Positions 26,406-35,625 of a stretch of DNA of 63,495 bases are shown here, piece after piece. Every line of letters starts with the position of its first letter. Position 1 is the first letter of the stretch. The notes below the pieces were generated by a model. That model was not told where the DNA came from and ran no database searches. It was given only the letters and a program-made list of their open reading frames with translations. A program made the translations under genes and the position numbers. This DNA is from Protofrankia sp963555915 (GTDB lineage: Bacteria; Actinomycetota; Actinomycetes; Frankiales; Frankiaceae), in NCBI RefSeq assembly GCF_963555915.1, contig NZ_CAUVXL010000104.1, positions 1 to 63,495 of the forward strand. Reading direction: 5' to 3'.

Positions 26406-27629
26406 ATGCGGAGCATCACCACGGCCCAGCTCGCCGTCGACGGGGGAATGCCCGTCCGCCGGGCAGCTTTCCCCGGCTGGCCGCGGTTCGCCGAACAGGA
26501 GATCGCCGTGGTCGGGGAGGTGCTGCGGAGCGGGTTGGTCAACTACTGGACCGGATCGCACGGGCGGGCCTTCGAACGTGAGTACGCCGCCGCGGTCGGC
26601 GTCGCCCACGGCGTAGCCGTCGCGAACGGCACGCTCGCGCTCGAGCTTGCCCTACGCGCCGTCGGTGTCGGCGCGGGCGACGAGGTGCTGGTGCCAAGCC
26701 GGACGTTCGTGGCGTCGGCAACCTGCGTGATCGCCGTCGGTGCCCGGCCCGTCTTCGTCGATGTCAACCGAGATTCCGGCAACCTCACCACCGGGACGGT
26801 AGGTCCGGCGATCGGGCCGCGGACCCGTGCCGTGATCGCCGTGCACCTGGGAGGCTGGCCGGTTGACATGGATCCGCTCCTGAGTGTGGCGCGTACGCAC
26901 GGTCTTGCTGTGGTCGAGGACTGCGCCCAGGCACACGGCGCCGGCTACGACGGAAGGCCGGTCGGCGGCCTTGGTGACGTCGCCGCCTGGTCCTTCTGTC
27001 AGGACAAGATTCTTACTACTGCCGGCGAGGGTGGGATGGTCACCACCGACAACCCGGCGATCTGGCGGGCCGTCTGGGCGTACAAGGACCATGGTAAGGA
27101 CCCCGATATCCTCGCGACCCCGCACCACGGATCCGGTTTTCGTTGGGCCCACACGTCCTTCGGCAGCAATGCCAGGATGCATGAGCTTGCCGCGGCTGTG
27201 GGCCGAGTCGTCCTACCCGACCTGCCCAGGTGGATCGAACGTCGGCGGGAGAATGCGGCGGCACTGGCGAAGCGGCTTTCGGAACTGCCGTCGCTGCGGG
27301 TACCCACACCCGACGGAGAAAACCTCGAAGCATCTTTTTACCGTTTGTACGCCTATCTCGACCCGCAGCGGTTGCGGGCCGATTGGAGCCGTGACCGGAT
27401 TGTCGAGGCTGTCCGCGCAGAAGGTGTTCCGTGCGCGGTCGGGAGCTGCGGTGAGGTCTATCTGGAGCGGGCGTTCGGGCTGGACCTCCGCCCGCCGGCC
27501 CGGCTACCCGTGGCCCGCGAACTCGGTGAGACCTCGCTGGCGTTTCTCGTCCATCCGACCATCGACCTGAGCGATATGGCCGACGTCGCTGACGCCGTCG
27601 AAAAGGTACTCGCCGTCGCCACAGCATGA
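26406..27629 (+). CDS. DegT/DnrJ/EryC1/StrS-family aminotransferase
   Basis: A 407-residue PLP-dependent sugar aminotransferase. Features are YWTGSHGRAFEREYAAAVGV, GTLALELALRAVGVGAGDEV, PSRTFVASA, DCAQAHGA and the Schiff-base lysine in FCQDKILTTAGEGGM. It likely converts a keto-nucleotide sugar to an amino sugar for the polysaccharide or glycan assembled by this locus, and may work with the NeuD-type acetyltransferase nearby. A dehydratase to supply the keto sugar is not in the window, unless the epimerase-like protein at 27825 serves. Start ATG 26406 is 79 bases after the sugar transferase stop. The region 27630-27824 after it has no convincing gene. Confidence 0.92.
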   Translation: MRSITTAQLAVDGGMPVRRAAFPGWPRFAEQEIAVVGEVLRSGLVNYWTGSHGRAFEREYAAAVGVAHGVAVANGTLALELALRAVGVGAGDEVLVPSRTFVASATCVIAVGARPVFVDVNRDSGNLTTGTVGPAIGPRTRAVIAVHLGGWPVDMDPLLSVARTHGLAVVEDCAQAHGAGYDGRPVGGLGDVAAWSFCQDKILTTAGEGGMVTTDNPAIWRAVWAYKDHGKDPDILATPHHGSGFRWAHTSFGSNARMHELAAAVGRVVLPDLPRWIERRRENAAALAKRLSELPSLRVPTPDGENLEASFYRLYAYLDPQRLRADWSRDRIVEAVRAEGVPCAVGSCGEVYLERAFGLDLRPPARLPVARELGETSLAFLVHPTIDLSDMADVADAVEKVLAVATA

Positions 27630-27824
27630 ATAGCCACCGGGGACGCCCGCTGCCACGCCGGCGGGTAACCCGGGGAAGCGAGATCGACCGCCGCAGCACC
27701 GTCGACGCGGAAAACCCCATGTATCGGGTGCCGCGCCAGCGGTATGTATCTGTAGCGACAACAACGAGGGGCAGGTGCGCGGCGGCCGACGGAACACCGT
27801 GGGCGACTCCCTCTTATCGTATCC

Positions 27825-28802
27825 TCATTCCGCGGCGAGTGAAATCGGCGTTTCACCGGGCCGACGGTATTCGGTGGCAAATCTGTTCATATACCATTGG
27901 ACGGTCGAGGCCAATGCAGATTCCAGGTGATATGGCGTCGCCGCCGGGAAGAGCGTCCGCAGGATTCCGGTGTCAGCCTGCGAGTCACGGACGTCACCGG
28001 GCCGCGGCGTGAGATACTCGACATCCAGCCGACGGCCGATTATTCGCTCAAGAATCTGAATCACTGTCAGCAGGTTCGTCCGGGTACCGAATGCCAGGTT
28101 TACCGGGCCGTTGTGAACAACCCGCCGCAGCGCCGCATCGGCTAGAATCTCAGTCACCGACCGCACGTAGGTAAAGTCCCGGGTCTGCCGCCCGTCTCCG
28201 TGGACCTGCAGTTCGTGTCCTCGAACCGCAGCCTCGACAAATTGTGGGATGACCGCTGCATAAGCATGTCCGGAGGACTGCATCGGGCCGAACACGTTAA
28301 AGAGGCGAATTGCGAGGACTGGTACCTCGAAGCAGGCGGCATACGCCAGGGTATAGTTTTCAGCCGCGAGCTTGCTTACCGCGTACGGGCTCAGCGGGCA
28401 GGGCAACATGCCCTCTTTTTTCGGCAGCTTCTGATTACCGCCGTAGACGGAGGACGATGACGCGACGACCACGTGAGCCCCCACTCGTCGCGCCGCTTCG
28501 AGAATATTAAGTGTGCCCGTTACGTTCACCTCGTTCGAGGCGAGCGGATCGGCCAGTGACCGTGGTACCGATGGACGAGCAGCTAGATGGATGACGGTGT
28601 CGGCTCGTGCGACGGCTTTGTCGACTGCGCTGCGGTCAAGGATGCTGGCCTCGTGGACGTCCACGGCGAGTCCCTCAAGATTCATGTGGGTTCCGGTGCT
28701 GAAGTCATCGATCACTATCACCTCCGACACCTTCCGCGCGAGAAGTGTATTGCACAGATTCGCGCCGATAAACCCGGCACCACCGGTCACGACTATCCTC
28801 AT
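27825..28802 (-). CDS. NAD-dependent sugar epimerase/dehydratase (extended SDR)
   Basis: A 325-residue extended short-chain dehydrogenase. The dinucleotide-binding motif is VTGGAGFIGANLC; catalytic residues are S in SSSSVYGG and Y/K in YAVSKLAAE; RLFNVFGP and TRDFTYVRSVTEIL are typical of UDP-glucose/UDP-glucuronate 4-epimerases and related decarboxylases. The frame is open from 28928, but ATG 28802 with a GAGGTGG site is the family start. It is the last gene of a long minus-strand run beginning at 34773. The specific sugar cannot be told from sequence. Confidence 0.88.
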   Translation of the reverse strand: MRIVVTGGAGFIGANLCNTLLARKVSEVIVIDDFSTGTHMNLEGLAVDVHEASILDRSAVDKAVARADTVIHLAARPSVPRSLADPLASNEVNVTGTLNILEAARRVGAHVVVASSSSVYGGNQKLPKKEGMLPCPLSPYAVSKLAAENYTLAYAACFEVPVLAIRLFNVFGPMQSSGHAYAAVIPQFVEAAVRGHELQVHGDGRQTRDFTYVRSVTEILADAALRRVVHNGPVNLAFGTRTNLLTVIQILERIIGRRLDVEYLTPRPGDVRDSQADTGILRTLFPAATPYHLESALASTVQWYMNRFATEYRRPGETPISLAAE

Positions 28803-28924
28803 TGCGCCACCTCGATCGATTCTTGAGCTAAAGGAAGAATTTCGGATGAAAACCTTGACTCGGTCGTAGGGAGACGGCGTCCCGTAGCTGCGTCTCTGCC
28901 AGCCGCCAGCTGTCCGCAGCCGGT

Positions 28925-30214
28925 TCAAGTACTCCCAACCGCGGCTGTTCCACGAATTCGCTTCACCATCCTCCTGAGTCTCGTATCGGTTTTCATGCTG
29001 TTGCTCCGCTCCGTGAGAAGTTCCCGGAAAAGGGCAGCATTCTCATCCCAGACAGTGGCCTGACTGAAATCACGTCCGACCCGTTCTCGCCCGCTCCTCC
29101 CCAGCTCCACAGCCAGGGCCGGATCGGCGAGCAGACGGCCCAGCGCATCGGCGAGGGCGCCCGGATCCCTCGGCGGGACGATGTACCCGGTGACGCCCTC
29201 CACGACCGCATCAACTGCACCCGTGACGCTTGTCGTGACCACCGGTCGACCCGCAGCGGCGGCTTCAAGTGGGACGCCCGGAAATCCCTCTCGGTAAGTG
29301 GGAAGCGCCAGGACATCCATTGCGTGGTATGCCGGCGCGGTGTCAACCATCCAGCCAGCCATGATCACACCTGGTGCGGCCAGCATCGACGCCGCATGAG
29401 CGGGTAGCGGATCGTCCGGATCCGGCTCGCCGACAAGCAGGAGGCACAGATCGGGAAAACTGCGCCTGAGGATTCGGTGCGCCGCGAGTAGTTCCACGAC
29501 ACCCTTGTCGCCGGTGAGCCGACCCACGAAGCCAATGACCTTGGCATCCTCGGGAACCCCAAGTCCTTCGCGGAGTGTACTAGCCGCACGCAGGCGTTCT
29601 TCGGTGGCTGTAAATCGACTGCTGTCGACTCCGTTGGTGGTGCCACCACCGAGAAGAACGCCTTTTCCGCGAGGCAGCAGGTGAAGTCGTTCGGCCTCCC
29701 GCAGCAAACTCGGGCTTGCGCAGAGGACTCGATGTGCGCTGAGACAGGCAACGCGCTCCGCGCTCCACAGGAGTGCGCGTTTCAGCCCGGTGGCGGTTTC
29801 CAGGCGTAGGCCGTGCAGTACGTACACACGGCAGGGCACACCGGTGGCCACGGCCGCAAGCCCGCCGAGCAACCCCGCCTTGGGTGTCCCGACCTTTGTG
29901 ATCATCGGCTGCTCCTTTTGCAGGACGCGGATGAGATCGAATAGTGCCCGCAGGTCTAGCAAGGGAGATATCTGACGTTCCATTTGCACGGGAATGGCTT
30001 TGACACCCTCGCGCTGACCGGTTGCCGACAGGTCAGGTCCTGGAGACGAGACGAGGGTTACGGAATAGCCACGACTTTTCATATCGGCGAGCTGGCCACG
30101 GAGCAGGATACGGGCGCTCATCGGAACGGTCACGATGAACATCAGTCTGATGGCAACCCCTTGCGCTGAAGTTCCACCGGGGCCGCTGGCATGCGGAATA
30201 TCCGTGATAGTCAT
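28925..30214 (-). CDS. Glycosyltransferase, GT4-like
   Basis: A 429-residue GT-B glycosyltransferase. The N-terminal half has FIVTVPMSARILLRGQLADM and VLHGLRLETATGLKR; the C-terminal half has GFVGRLTGDKGVVELLAAH and the donor-site motif REGFPGVPLEAAAAGRPVV (the E-x7-E pair). Start choice is uncertain: ATG 30214 is used, with ATG 30253 possible upstream and an internal ATG before FIVTVPM possible. It is part of the minus-strand polysaccharide operon. Donor and acceptor are unknown. DNA here is less GC-rich than the flanking housekeeping genes. Confidence 0.87.
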   Translation of the reverse strand: MTITDIPHASGPGGTSAQGVAIRLMFIVTVPMSARILLRGQLADMKSRGYSVTLVSSPGPDLSATGQREGVKAIPVQMERQISPLLDLRALFDLIRVLQKEQPMITKVGTPKAGLLGGLAAVATGVPCRVYVLHGLRLETATGLKRALLWSAERVACLSAHRVLCASPSLLREAERLHLLPRGKGVLLGGGTTNGVDSSRFTATEERLRAASTLREGLGVPEDAKVIGFVGRLTGDKGVVELLAAHRILRRSFPDLCLLLVGEPDPDDPLPAHAASMLAAPGVIMAGWMVDTAPAYHAMDVLALPTYREGFPGVPLEAAAAGRPVVTTSVTGAVDAVVEGVTGYIVPPRDPGALADALGRLLADPALAVELGRSGRERVGRDFSQATVWDENAALFRELLTERSNSMKTDTRLRRMVKRIRGTAAVGST

Positions 30215-30367
30215 ACTACTCACGGTAGTGGATGTTTTGCAAAAAGCGAGCATCTGGAAGCGGGTGTTTTCTCGGATCTGCTCGGATCTGCTCGGATCGG
30301 CCGCAGGATTCGGTCATTGTCGGACGAATTTCCAGGGGTTGGAGGAGCGATTCTCAGCGTCCGTCCG

Positions 30368-31432
30368 TCAGCAGGGATCGAGCCCAACCGCGCTGCGCCA
30401 TCTCGATTCCCAGGAAGCGAACGAGTAGTGTTCTCGGACGGCCAGGTTGGCGTGTTCACCGATTTGTGCGCGCTTAGCGGCACTCATGGTGAGAAGGGTA
30501 TATATCGCATCAAACCAGTCGCCAGGCTCGGTGATTGCCGTGCCACCCAGCCGTTGGAGCGCCAATTGGTTCGCGCCCACCGGAGAACCGACAACGGGCA
30601 CGCCGGACGCTCCGTACTGGAGAATTTTGTATGCGCATTTACCACGTTCATAGGGCCCGTCGTCGAGCGGAGCGATGGCGACATCCATTTCCGCAAGGTG
30701 GCGGCTGACGTCGAGTTGTCTCCAGGGTACCCGCTCGACCATGACGTCGAGGGCGCCGAGGGACGCCGCGCCGGCGCTGACGATCCGAAAACGGACCCCG
30801 GTCCGGAGATGAAGTTCGAGAAGCGGACGTTCGACAAGGCGGAGGTAGCGTTCAGTGCTCGGACTGCCGACCCAGCCCAGCAGCGGCGGATCGGAAAGCG
30901 TGTAGAGATTCTTTCGTGTATAGGCTTCCGGGTTGACACAGCTTGGAATCATGACCACGTCTCGGCTGAAGCCAGCGGCCCAGTCCGCGAGCACGTCATT
31001 GCCGGCGACGACTCTGTCCGCTGCCCTGACCGCGGCGATACATTTCGCTGGCTTCGGGATGATGTTCCGTGTCCATCCGCCGCCCGAATCCCATTGCAGC
31101 GCATCGTCGAAGTCATAGATTCCGAGGCGGGCGGCTGACAGGATCTGCCGTTCGAGGTGGCCACGACTAAATGGGCTCGCCTCACGGTGCAGCAACAGCC
31201 GATCGGTTCGTCGACGCCGTAGTCTGCGTGTCGCTCGTTCAGCGCCGGCAACTGCCAGCGGCTGACAGGCCAACGCGCGGGGGTCTGCATTGTGTCGGCC
31301 GAGGTAATCGTGTACCTCGGCATCCAGCCGGAGCCACCGGAGCCAGTCAAGCACCCGCACCCGGGAACTGCCTCCGCCCGGTCCATATGGGGTCACCACA
31401 TGCAGTACAGGGTGATCAGACTGAATCAGCAT
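30368..31432 (-). CDS. Glycosyltransferase (GT-B fold)
   Basis: A 354-residue glycosyltransferase. It begins LHVVTPYGPGGGSSRVRVLDWLRWL and has YDFDDALQWD, VVAGNDVLADWA and LGWVGSPSTERYL, then a donor-site region GPYERGKCAYKILQYGASGV. Overall form resembles GT1/GT4 family enzymes of exopolysaccharide loci. The start overlaps the methyltransferase gene upstream by 17 bases (ATG 31432 versus stop 31416), so the two are likely coupled. The stretch 30215-30367 between this gene and the next glycosyltransferase holds three TCTGCTCGGA-type repeats around 30271-30297. Confidence 0.85.
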   Translation of the reverse strand: MLIQSDHPVLHVVTPYGPGGGSSRVRVLDWLRWLRLDAEVHDYLGRHNADPRALACQPLAVAGAERATRRLRRRRTDRLLLHREASPFSRGHLERQILSAARLGIYDFDDALQWDSGGGWTRNIIPKPAKCIAAVRAADRVVAGNDVLADWAAGFSRDVVMIPSCVNPEAYTRKNLYTLSDPPLLGWVGSPSTERYLRLVERPLLELHLRTGVRFRIVSAGAASLGALDVMVERVPWRQLDVSRHLAEMDVAIAPLDDGPYERGKCAYKILQYGASGVPVVGSPVGANQLALQRLGGTAITEPGDWFDAIYTLLTMSAAKRAQIGEHANLAVREHYSFASWESRWRSAVGLDPC

Positions 31433-32309
31433 CGTATGTATGTTTCCGCTCGAGAAATACCGTCACGCTTGAAATCCGACTCAGCGGTCGGAAGGTCAGT
31501 GCATCAACGATCGGCCGGGGACGACGATAAACATTGGCCAGATCGACTCCGGCGAGGTAGCCGGCTTTGAGCAAATATACGTTGGGTGTGTACCTGTAGG
31601 AGGCTCGCCATCCCGCCGCACAGGCGGCTTGTGCAAGCTCCGGCCAGGTGTGGTAACACGTCTCGAACGAGACGTAGTCAGACCGCGTGGTCGCGAATTC
31701 TGTTGCGCTTTCTTTGGGGTTTTGGCGCAGCGGACCGATCCGGGAGAGGCCAAACCTCGCCACCGTTCGCAGATAGGTTTCGCGGAAGTCGTGTGACAGG
31801 ATCCGATGGGCAAATGGAATACCGGTATGCCCTTCCACCAGATAGCCGCGAAGCGGGAACACATGTACGGAAAACCCCCCGGTCCTTGTTACGCGGGCAG
31901 CCTCCGCCAGGAACCGACTGATGTCCCGGACGTGTTCTCCGACCTGGTTTGACACCACAATGTCAAACCAGCCGTCAGAGAACGGCCAGGGGTCCCCTGA
32001 CGTGACCTGCTGTAGTCTCGCCGGCCAGTTGACTGTAGGATCTATCTGGGTCAGTCCGTCGATCGTGCGGGCGAAGAAGTCGGAGCGTTGCAGCCCGGCG
32101 TCTGAGACATCGAAGCCGTAGATTTCGACCGGCCGCTCGGTGATGATAGGCAACCGCTGATGCGCGAAACCGATGAACCGTCCGTCGCCACAGCCGACGT
32201 CTAGAATTCGTAGCTTCTGTCCGCGTTCCCAGTCGCGCACCTCGGCGGTGACAATATTCACCACATGAGCGTGCATCACCGACGGAGGGATGACGGTTTG
32301 CGTCAACAT
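31416..32309 (-). CDS. Class I SAM-dependent methyltransferase
   Basis: A 297-residue methyltransferase with motif I ILDVGCGDGRFIGFA, then YGFDVSDAGLQRS, FDIVVSNQVGEHVRDISRFL and RTGGFSVHVFPLRG. This layout resembles methyltransferases that modify sugars in polysaccharide clusters, but the target is not evident. Its stop overlaps the start of the following glycosyltransferase and its own start overlaps the flippase-like gene stop (32303-32309), so it is embedded in the operon. Confidence 0.87.
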   Translation of the reverse strand: MLTQTVIPPSVMHAHVVNIVTAEVRDWERGQKLRILDVGCGDGRFIGFAHQRLPIITERPVEIYGFDVSDAGLQRSDFFARTIDGLTQIDPTVNWPARLQQVTSGDPWPFSDGWFDIVVSNQVGEHVRDISRFLAEAARVTRTGGFSVHVFPLRGYLVEGHTGIPFAHRILSHDFRETYLRTVARFGLSRIGPLRQNPKESATEFATTRSDYVSFETCYHTWPELAQAACAAGWRASYRYTPNVYLLKAGYLAGVDLANVYRRPRPIVDALTFRPLSRISSVTVFLERKHTYDADSV

Positions 32310-33463
32310 GATGGAACGTTCTCCTCTCTGTGCTCGGATCGCACAGCATGTTTAGGAATTCGTCGCAGCGACGTTGGACGTCGGCAGATCATCGCACCGG
32401 CGGCAGTACCGATGAGCCAGCCGAATGGGATCAATTGCGAAGCTCCCATGACCCGGAGCAGGACCGAAAAGGCGCAGTGCACGACGAGCATCAGGCCTGC
32501 GGTGCGTGCTGCAAGCGCCCACCAAATCTGGTGACTGAGCATCTCTCGGGTTGTAATGATCCACCAGAGAGCTGGAATCATTCCTGTTCCGTAGAGAAGC
32601 GCGAAGAGCACCAGCTGATCGAACTCTTCACCCGTTGCGTTACCGCCCTTGACTGCTATTCCCAGGACAGCGGGTATCGACAGAAGATACGTGGCTGTGA
32701 CAACGCCACCGATGAGCAGCAGGCGCCGTGACCGATCGAAGGAGAGCCGTCCGGCGACGATCTCGGCGGCAAGCGGACCGGCCAATACCAGCACAACGGC
32801 ATCGGCCAGGTTATATCCGAAGGCGGCGGATGCCGCCATACCGTTTCCAGTACCCGCCAGTAGAAAGCGATCAATCATCGCATGGATCTGGGTGGCTGCA
32901 ATATATGCGACTGGCCAGAGTACCGGGCGGGACTGGACATTCGCCGCCGGCTGGGTAGTGCCGTATGCGGCGGCGGTCGCGAAGGACGCCTGCCAGAACG
33001 CACCGGCGGCATAGCCATCGAGAATACGTGGCACGGTAGTGGTTCCCAGGACGGACCAGACTGTGAGCGTGGGAATAATGGCGGTCAATGCGCCGAACAG
33101 GGCCACCGACTGCCGTCCGGCGAAGGCGGAGCGTTGTCGGTTTGTTTCGTAGGTAGCCGCGGCGCCGACCAGTACCATGATGATGAAGAAGGCTGGCTCG
33201 GCGACAACAACGACGAGAGCCGTCGCCATGCCGGGAACAAGGAACGGCCATCTGGCTCGGTGTAGTCGGCCGGTAAGCCACAAGGTCCCCAGGAACAGGC
33301 CCAGGACGTTGGCGAACACTGCTGCAGAGCCGAGGACGATGACAGCGTGGTCGAGCGCGGGAAGACCGACTGCCTTGCGATACAGAAACCGTTCCCGGAG
33401 GAAGCTGGTGAGGTAACTGGCGGCCGACAGGCTGACCAGAAGTCCAATGAGGCGCTGCCTCAT
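32303..33463 (-). CDS. Multi-pass membrane protein, probable Wzx/MurJ-like flippase
   Basis: A 386-residue protein with about ten hydrophobic segments. Features suggest the polysaccharide-export (MOP) superfamily: LTSFLRERFLYRKAVG near the N-terminus, AATQIHAMIDRFLLAGTGNG, ASAAFGYNLADAVVLVLAGP and a charged RLSFDRSRRLLLIGG loop. The length is short for Wzx (usually over 400 residues). It overlaps the Wzy-like gene by four bases (33460-33463) and precedes the methyltransferase. The context of Wzy, transferases and a priming transferase supports a lipid-linked repeat-unit translocase. Similarity is moderate, so the name is inferred. Confidence 0.68.
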   Translation of the reverse strand: MRQRLIGLLVSLSAASYLTSFLRERFLYRKAVGLPALDHAVIVLGSAAVFANVLGLFLGTLWLTGRLHRARWPFLVPGMATALVVVVAEPAFFIIMVLVGAAATYETNRQRSAFAGRQSVALFGALTAIIPTLTVWSVLGTTTVPRILDGYAAGAFWQASFATAAAYGTTQPAANVQSRPVLWPVAYIAATQIHAMIDRFLLAGTGNGMAASAAFGYNLADAVVLVLAGPLAAEIVAGRLSFDRSRRLLLIGGVVTATYLLSIPAVLGIAVKGGNATGEEFDQLVLFALLYGTGMIPALWWIITTREMLSHQIWWALAARTAGLMLVVHCAFSVLLRVMGASQLIPFGWLIGTAAGAMICRRPTSLRRIPKHAVRSEHREENVPSC

Positions 33464-34773
33464 GCCGGCCGCAGCCGCGCCGTGGCGGCAAGTTCCGGGG
33501 TCGTTCGGTCGGTTGCCAGCTGTTTTCGCGACCTGTGAATAATCACAAGAATTACAAGATATTCCAAGGTAAACGAGGACACATATTTATTGACGAATGG
33601 CGCCCACGCGCTGAGGCCAATTAGCAGGGCGGCTGCTGAGAGTTGAATCGGCCCCTCCGATGCTCGGTCGGCGGTATGGGTGAGCGCGAAACCGATGAGG
33701 AGGGAGAAGACCACGACGCCGACGTCGCCGAAATCACGGTAATATGGCTCGAACCACGTGTATACATTGGTTGGGAACGGGACGTTGACAAACTGTGAGA
33801 CTTCTTTCCCGGCTGTCGTTATGGGAACGATTTTCAGGAGGGGGCTGGCTGTCTGGCGGCCGTACTCCAGGTGCGACGTGGGATCGTCGACAAGGCTTCC
33901 GAAGGCCGGGATTCCACTAGTCGCATATACGATCAACGATGTCCATGGGCTGCCTTGCAGGCTTGTGCTGGTGACATAGCTTTGATAACGTGCGTCGGCT
34001 GAACCCAGCTTGCCGAGCTGCGACCCGATGTACTGAAAAGCCGCAAGGGCGGCTATGACGCTGATGAGCGGTATGGCAAGGCGTCGCTTACGACTGGTCC
34101 TGTTGTCAACTTTCTGACGGCTCGTGAGCAGAGCGGCGGTGCTGTGCCACGCAAGGGCGACGAAGGGCAGCGTACGTCCCAGTGACATCAGGAGCGCGGC
34201 ACTCACCGAAATGATGACGATCCAGCGGACGGTACGCGGCGCTCGGATCCCGGAGATCTTCGGGTTCGCATAACAGAAGAATACGAACGGCCCCAGGAAG
34301 TAGAGCAGTCGTGCGTAGAGTGGAAATGAATCAACAAACTGGTCACTGCCCTGCCTGCTGCGTATGAATGCTGGATCGGAGAGTATTCGGCCGATGCCGT
34401 AGGTGCCGCTGATGGCTTGTAGGTAGCACACGAATCCGATGGCGAAGAGTGCTGGAAGGATCAGCGTGCATCCCGGCCAAGGCTTGGTGGCGGGCTTGGT
34501 GGAGTGAATATTCGTGCCCGCGACCGCCGGCCCGGGAGGCAGGAGCGCGGGAAGGTTCGCCCCGGCAAGCCCTGCGACGAGTAACATCCAGGCGTGCAGT
34601 GAAAGATGATTGTACTGGATGAGGCCGGCCGCGAAGATCAGGAGCGCGGCAATCCAGACAAGATTGTGAATGAAGACCGGATTGACTCGCCCTGAGCGTC
34701 GCTTCGTGACTATGTTTGTCGTCAGGCACAGTATGGCAGCCAGAGTGAGGGCGATGATCCCGTCAGTGGACAA
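33460..34773 (-). CDS. O-antigen/exopolysaccharide polymerase-like membrane protein (Wzy type)
   Basis: A 437-residue protein with about eleven hydrophobic segments and a large extracytoplasmic loop in the second half (about residues 245-325, from QLGKLGSADARYQSYVTST to NVYTWFEPYYRDFGD). The loop motif TWFEPYYRDFGDVGVVVFSLLIG is typical of oligosaccharide repeat-unit polymerases. It is the first gene of the minus-strand operon, preceded by the long intergenic region at 34774-35625. With the flippase-like neighbour and priming transferase it defines a Wzx/Wzy-type pathway. Sequence identity in this family is always low. Confidence 0.78.
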   Translation of the reverse strand: MSTDGIIALTLAAILCLTTNIVTKRRSGRVNPVFIHNLVWIAALLIFAAGLIQYNHLSLHAWMLLVAGLAGANLPALLPPGPAVAGTNIHSTKPATKPWPGCTLILPALFAIGFVCYLQAISGTYGIGRILSDPAFIRSRQGSDQFVDSFPLYARLLYFLGPFVFFCYANPKISGIRAPRTVRWIVIISVSAALLMSLGRTLPFVALAWHSTAALLTSRQKVDNRTSRKRRLAIPLISVIAALAAFQYIGSQLGKLGSADARYQSYVTSTSLQGSPWTSLIVYATSGIPAFGSLVDDPTSHLEYGRQTASPLLKIVPITTAGKEVSQFVNVPFPTNVYTWFEPYYRDFGDVGVVVFSLLIGFALTHTADRASEGPIQLSAAALLIGLSAWAPFVNKYVSSFTLEYLVILVIIHRSRKQLATDRTTPELAATARLRPA

Positions 34774-35625
34774 GCTAATACTCCGTGCATGGTTGAAGGT
34801 CCAGAACGTCGAAAACTGGAGCTCCGGAGATTCGGCCTGCCGCGACGCGGTCCGTGTTACGGAACGAGGTCACCGTCGGCACCGATGTCAGGGCATGGGC
34901 ATGGGCATGGGCATCCGCTGCCGATCCTCCGGCGCTTTGTGTGAGCCGGGCTCGAGCCTTACCGAAGCCGACCTCCGGTGGGGAGCCCGGCATGATGATC
35001 GGGCGGCCCGAGTTTTGCGGTCTATGCGAGCTAGCTCGGCCACGAGCCTATGACGGGCAGGAACTTCACGGGCCTCTCCTCGGCGACAGCGTCTGGAGGC
35101 TGGGTGCGGGCCTCGATGTCTGCTGGCATGAATCTTAGCGTAGCAATGGGGTTACGTTGGGTATTAGCTTGCGTGGCGCGGCGGCGTATACCCAGCCCGC
35201 TGTGGGCATATGGCATTAATTGGTATACTTAGAGCGACTGGCGCCGCCGTTACTGCTATCAGTGCCGTTCGCGGCACTTCTGTCCTGGCCAGCAACCACT
35301 GCGCGCAGAGCGACGTCACAGTGCGGTCGATCCGATCGGTGTTGACGTCCCCTCGGGCAGCCACGCTGTGGGCTTTTAAACGGACCACGTTGTGGCTTCC
35401 GGTGGTTGTCTTCGACGCGGACCGAGCTCATACGCGGGAAATGCCTGGTAGTGCGGCTTGAAGCTGATCGACTGCGACCGAAGTGCCGCATATAGGGGAA
35501 GAGCAACCCGTTACCCTCGGACGGGTCACGCTGAACAATCAGCACGTTCGAAATCCGGGGGACTCGATGCTTGGCAATGGCACAGGATGCGCCGGCAGTG
35601 AGCTCATCGCGACATTATCAGCTCA
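34774..35625. other. Long non-coding stretch upstream of wzy-like gene and GGDEF/EAL gene
   Basis: This stretch of 852 bases holds no convincing gene. It is AT-richer than its surroundings around 35120-35235. A GGGCAT 6-base tandem repeat occurs at about 34892-34912. The promoter for the minus-strand polysaccharide operon and that of the GGDEF/EAL gene must lie here. Short frames in it have no recognisable motif; decayed mobile DNA cannot be excluded. Confidence 0.5.

Noticed and set aside
34774..35565. Short frames on both strands suggesting a decayed transposase
   Set aside because: None shows a recognisable transposase motif, terminal inverted repeats or target duplication.
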